DNA of 14,793 nucleotides. Source: CAJXZP01 sp964195485. Its GTDB lineage: Bacteria > Bacteroidota > Bacteroidia > Flavobacteriales_G > Salibacteraceae. Positions 13,725 through 14,793 of this stretch are shown piece after piece. The notes under the pieces were generated by a model. The model did not search any database. It saw nothing but the letters and a program-made list of their open reading frames with translations, and had not been told where the DNA came from. Each line of letters begins with the position of its first letter. The stretch's first letter is position 1. The position numbers were made by a program, and so were the translations under genes. The stretch is from assembly GCA_964195485.1 (NCBI GenBank), contig CAXMPG010000063.1, positions 1 through 14,793 of the forward strand, read 5' to 3'.

Positions 13725-14793
13725 TTACGAACTACATGAAAGCATAGAACACCCGGCTTTTGATCGTGCCCAATCGGGTCTTTTAGCAAACCATTTTTCA
13801 CTTTCTGGTTGTTCCATATACGGGTTTTTCAATACCGTATACACCTCATCTAACACGTCATAATTCCCATTGTCGGCCTCCTCAATAATGAGTTGAGAAA
13901 TGTAATTACGTAATACATATTTGGGATTGACGGCATTCATGGCTTCCTTACGTTCTTGATCTGTTACTTCTTCTAGATTAAGTCGTTCAACATAGCTAGA
14001 GAACCAGCTTTGCCATTCTGTAAGAACAGTATCCTTAAGTTCTTCCGGGACGTAAAAAGCATCATTTACTACCTCCATACAAGACTTAGTATCCTGTGCT
14101 TTCCCTTTTTTAATATTCCCTAGATTACGAAAGAAAATGGTCATATCCGTTTCTGTGCTTTGCAACACTTGTTCTAAATCCTGAATCAATGCATTATCCG
14201 TTTCTTGCGGTATGACTAACCCCAATTTAGAACGCATCATATCTACGTACTTCTCTGTATAACGCGTACCAAACCATTCCAGTAATTCTTGAAAAGGCTC
14301 GGATTCATCTACTAATGGATACAAGGCATTCGCTAATTTGTATAAGTTCCATTGCGCTATTTGAGCCTGGTTACCAAATCGGTAGCGTCTATTTTCTCGA
14401 TCAGTGGTATTGGGTGTCCAGTTAGGATCATATCCTTCCAGCCATCCGTAAGGACCGTAGTCAATGGTGATTCCATGAATTGACATATTATCCGTATTCA
14501 TAACCCCATGCACAAAACCTACCCGTTGCCAATGCAAAATCATGTCCATGGTATCCGATACCGCTCGTTTGAAAAGTTCAATATAAGCGGGTTTACCTTT
14601 TGCAGTAATTTCTGGATAATGTTCTTTAATCGTATAATCCGCCAAAGTGCGAAGCGTATCTACGTCACCTCTAGATGCATGAATTTCAAAGCTCCCAAAA
14701 CGAATAAAACTTGGCGCTACGCGACATACAATAGCGCCTTTTTCATAAGCGGCATTTCCGTCATACAACATATCGCGCAAGACCTCTCCTCCA
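13725..14793 (-). CDS. selO: Protein adenylyltransferase SelO (YdiU/UPF0061), partial
   Basis: The C-terminal 355 or so codons of a pseudokinase-fold enzyme that transfers AMP from ATP to Ser, Thr or Tyr of proteins. The frame continues through the right edge (codons GGEV before LRDML), so the N-terminal part of a protein usually near 500 aa, including the nucleotide-binding loop, is outside the window. Visible motifs are SFIRFGSFEIHASRGD, HGVMNTDN with the catalytic-loop Asp and Asn, and the metal-binding Asp of TIDYGPYGW. The tail ends GCSMLSCSS, with a Cys (codon TGT) at the antepenultimate position where some eukaryotic SelO proteins carry selenocysteine. The gene probably forms a unit with DUF427. 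Confidence 0.95.
   Translation of the reverse strand, partial: GGEVLRDMLYDGNAAYEKGAIVCRVAPSFIRFGSFEIHASRGDVDTLRTLADYTIKEHYPEITAKGKPAYIELFKRAVSDTMDMILHWQRVGFVHGVMNTDNMSIHGITIDYGPYGWLEGYDPNWTPNTTDRENRRYRFGNQAQIAQWNLYKLANALYPLVDESEPFQELLEWFGTRYTEKYVDMMRSKLGLVIPQETDNALIQDLEQVLQSTETDMTIFFRNLGNIKKGKAQDTKSCMEVVNDAFYVPEELKDTVLTEWQSWFSSYVERLNLEEVTDQERKEAMNAVNPKYVLRNYISQLIIEEADNGNYDVLDEVYTVLKNPYMEQPESEKWFAKRPDWARSKAGCSMLSCSS

Noticed and set aside
13734..13736. Selenocysteine in the SelO tail
   Set aside because: The antepenultimate residue is encoded by TGT (Cys), not TGA.
1..14793. Search for insertion sequences, integrases, phage genes, toxin-antitoxin pairs, defence systems, tRNA or rRNA genes
   Set aside because: None of the translated genes carries such domains and no tRNA or rRNA pattern was recognised by eye.

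Overview
The window looks like an ordinary chromosomal stretch from a member of the Bacteroidota, most likely a flavobacterium-like organism. The grounds are the AT-rich composition, a secreted protein with a type IX secretion (T9SS) C-terminal sorting domain, a TonB C-terminal-domain protein, a RecQ helicase with the extra C-terminal helix-turn-helix, candidate promoters of the Bacteroidota type (-33 TTG, -7 TAnnTTTG), and families common in this phylum (DUF1611, DUF427, SelO). The genus cannot be named from what is visible.

Layout. At the left edge are the first 14 codons of a leftward exported protein (1-44) and a rightward acidic protein of unknown function (158-724), separated by a short divergent spacer that holds a GC-rich palindrome. 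Every other gene is read leftward. From left to right these are a divergent FabH/KAS III-type ketoacyl-ACP synthase (750-1823), recQ (2049-4175), a gene-poor gap (4176-4681), and a tight three-gene operon transcribed as flavin reductase, M20 zinc peptidase, DUF1611/DgcN-like protein (7497 down to 4682). Then come an exported TonB-C-domain protein (7715-8641), an unknown 135-residue protein (8742-9149), an MFS transporter plus GNAT acetyltransferase pair (11137 down to 9408), a secreted peptidylarginine-deiminase-like protein with a T9SS tail (11388-13142), and a selO plus DUF427 pair (from the right edge down to 13417).

From 9.1 to 13.4 kb the spacers contain a dispersed palindromic repeat. 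Its arms are conserved (GCCTTCGAGAC ... CTCAGGCACC) but the inner stem differs in nearly every copy while staying self-complementary. Three copies lie 3-16 nt after a stop codon in the same orientation. Two more face the other way upstream of the next gene, giving inverted pairs that fill two spacers.

How the genes relate. The clearest functional unit is the flavin reductase/M20/DUF1611 operon, which may handle N-acyl or D-configured amino acids because DUF1611 contains the D-amino-acid N-acetyltransferase DgcN. The MFS and GNAT genes are translationally close, and selO and DUF427 form another pair. No tRNA, rRNA, CRISPR array, insertion sequence, prophage or defence system is visible. I see no strong candidate for an entirely new system. 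The observations most worth following are the repeat family, the PAD-like secreted enzyme and the DUF1611 operon.
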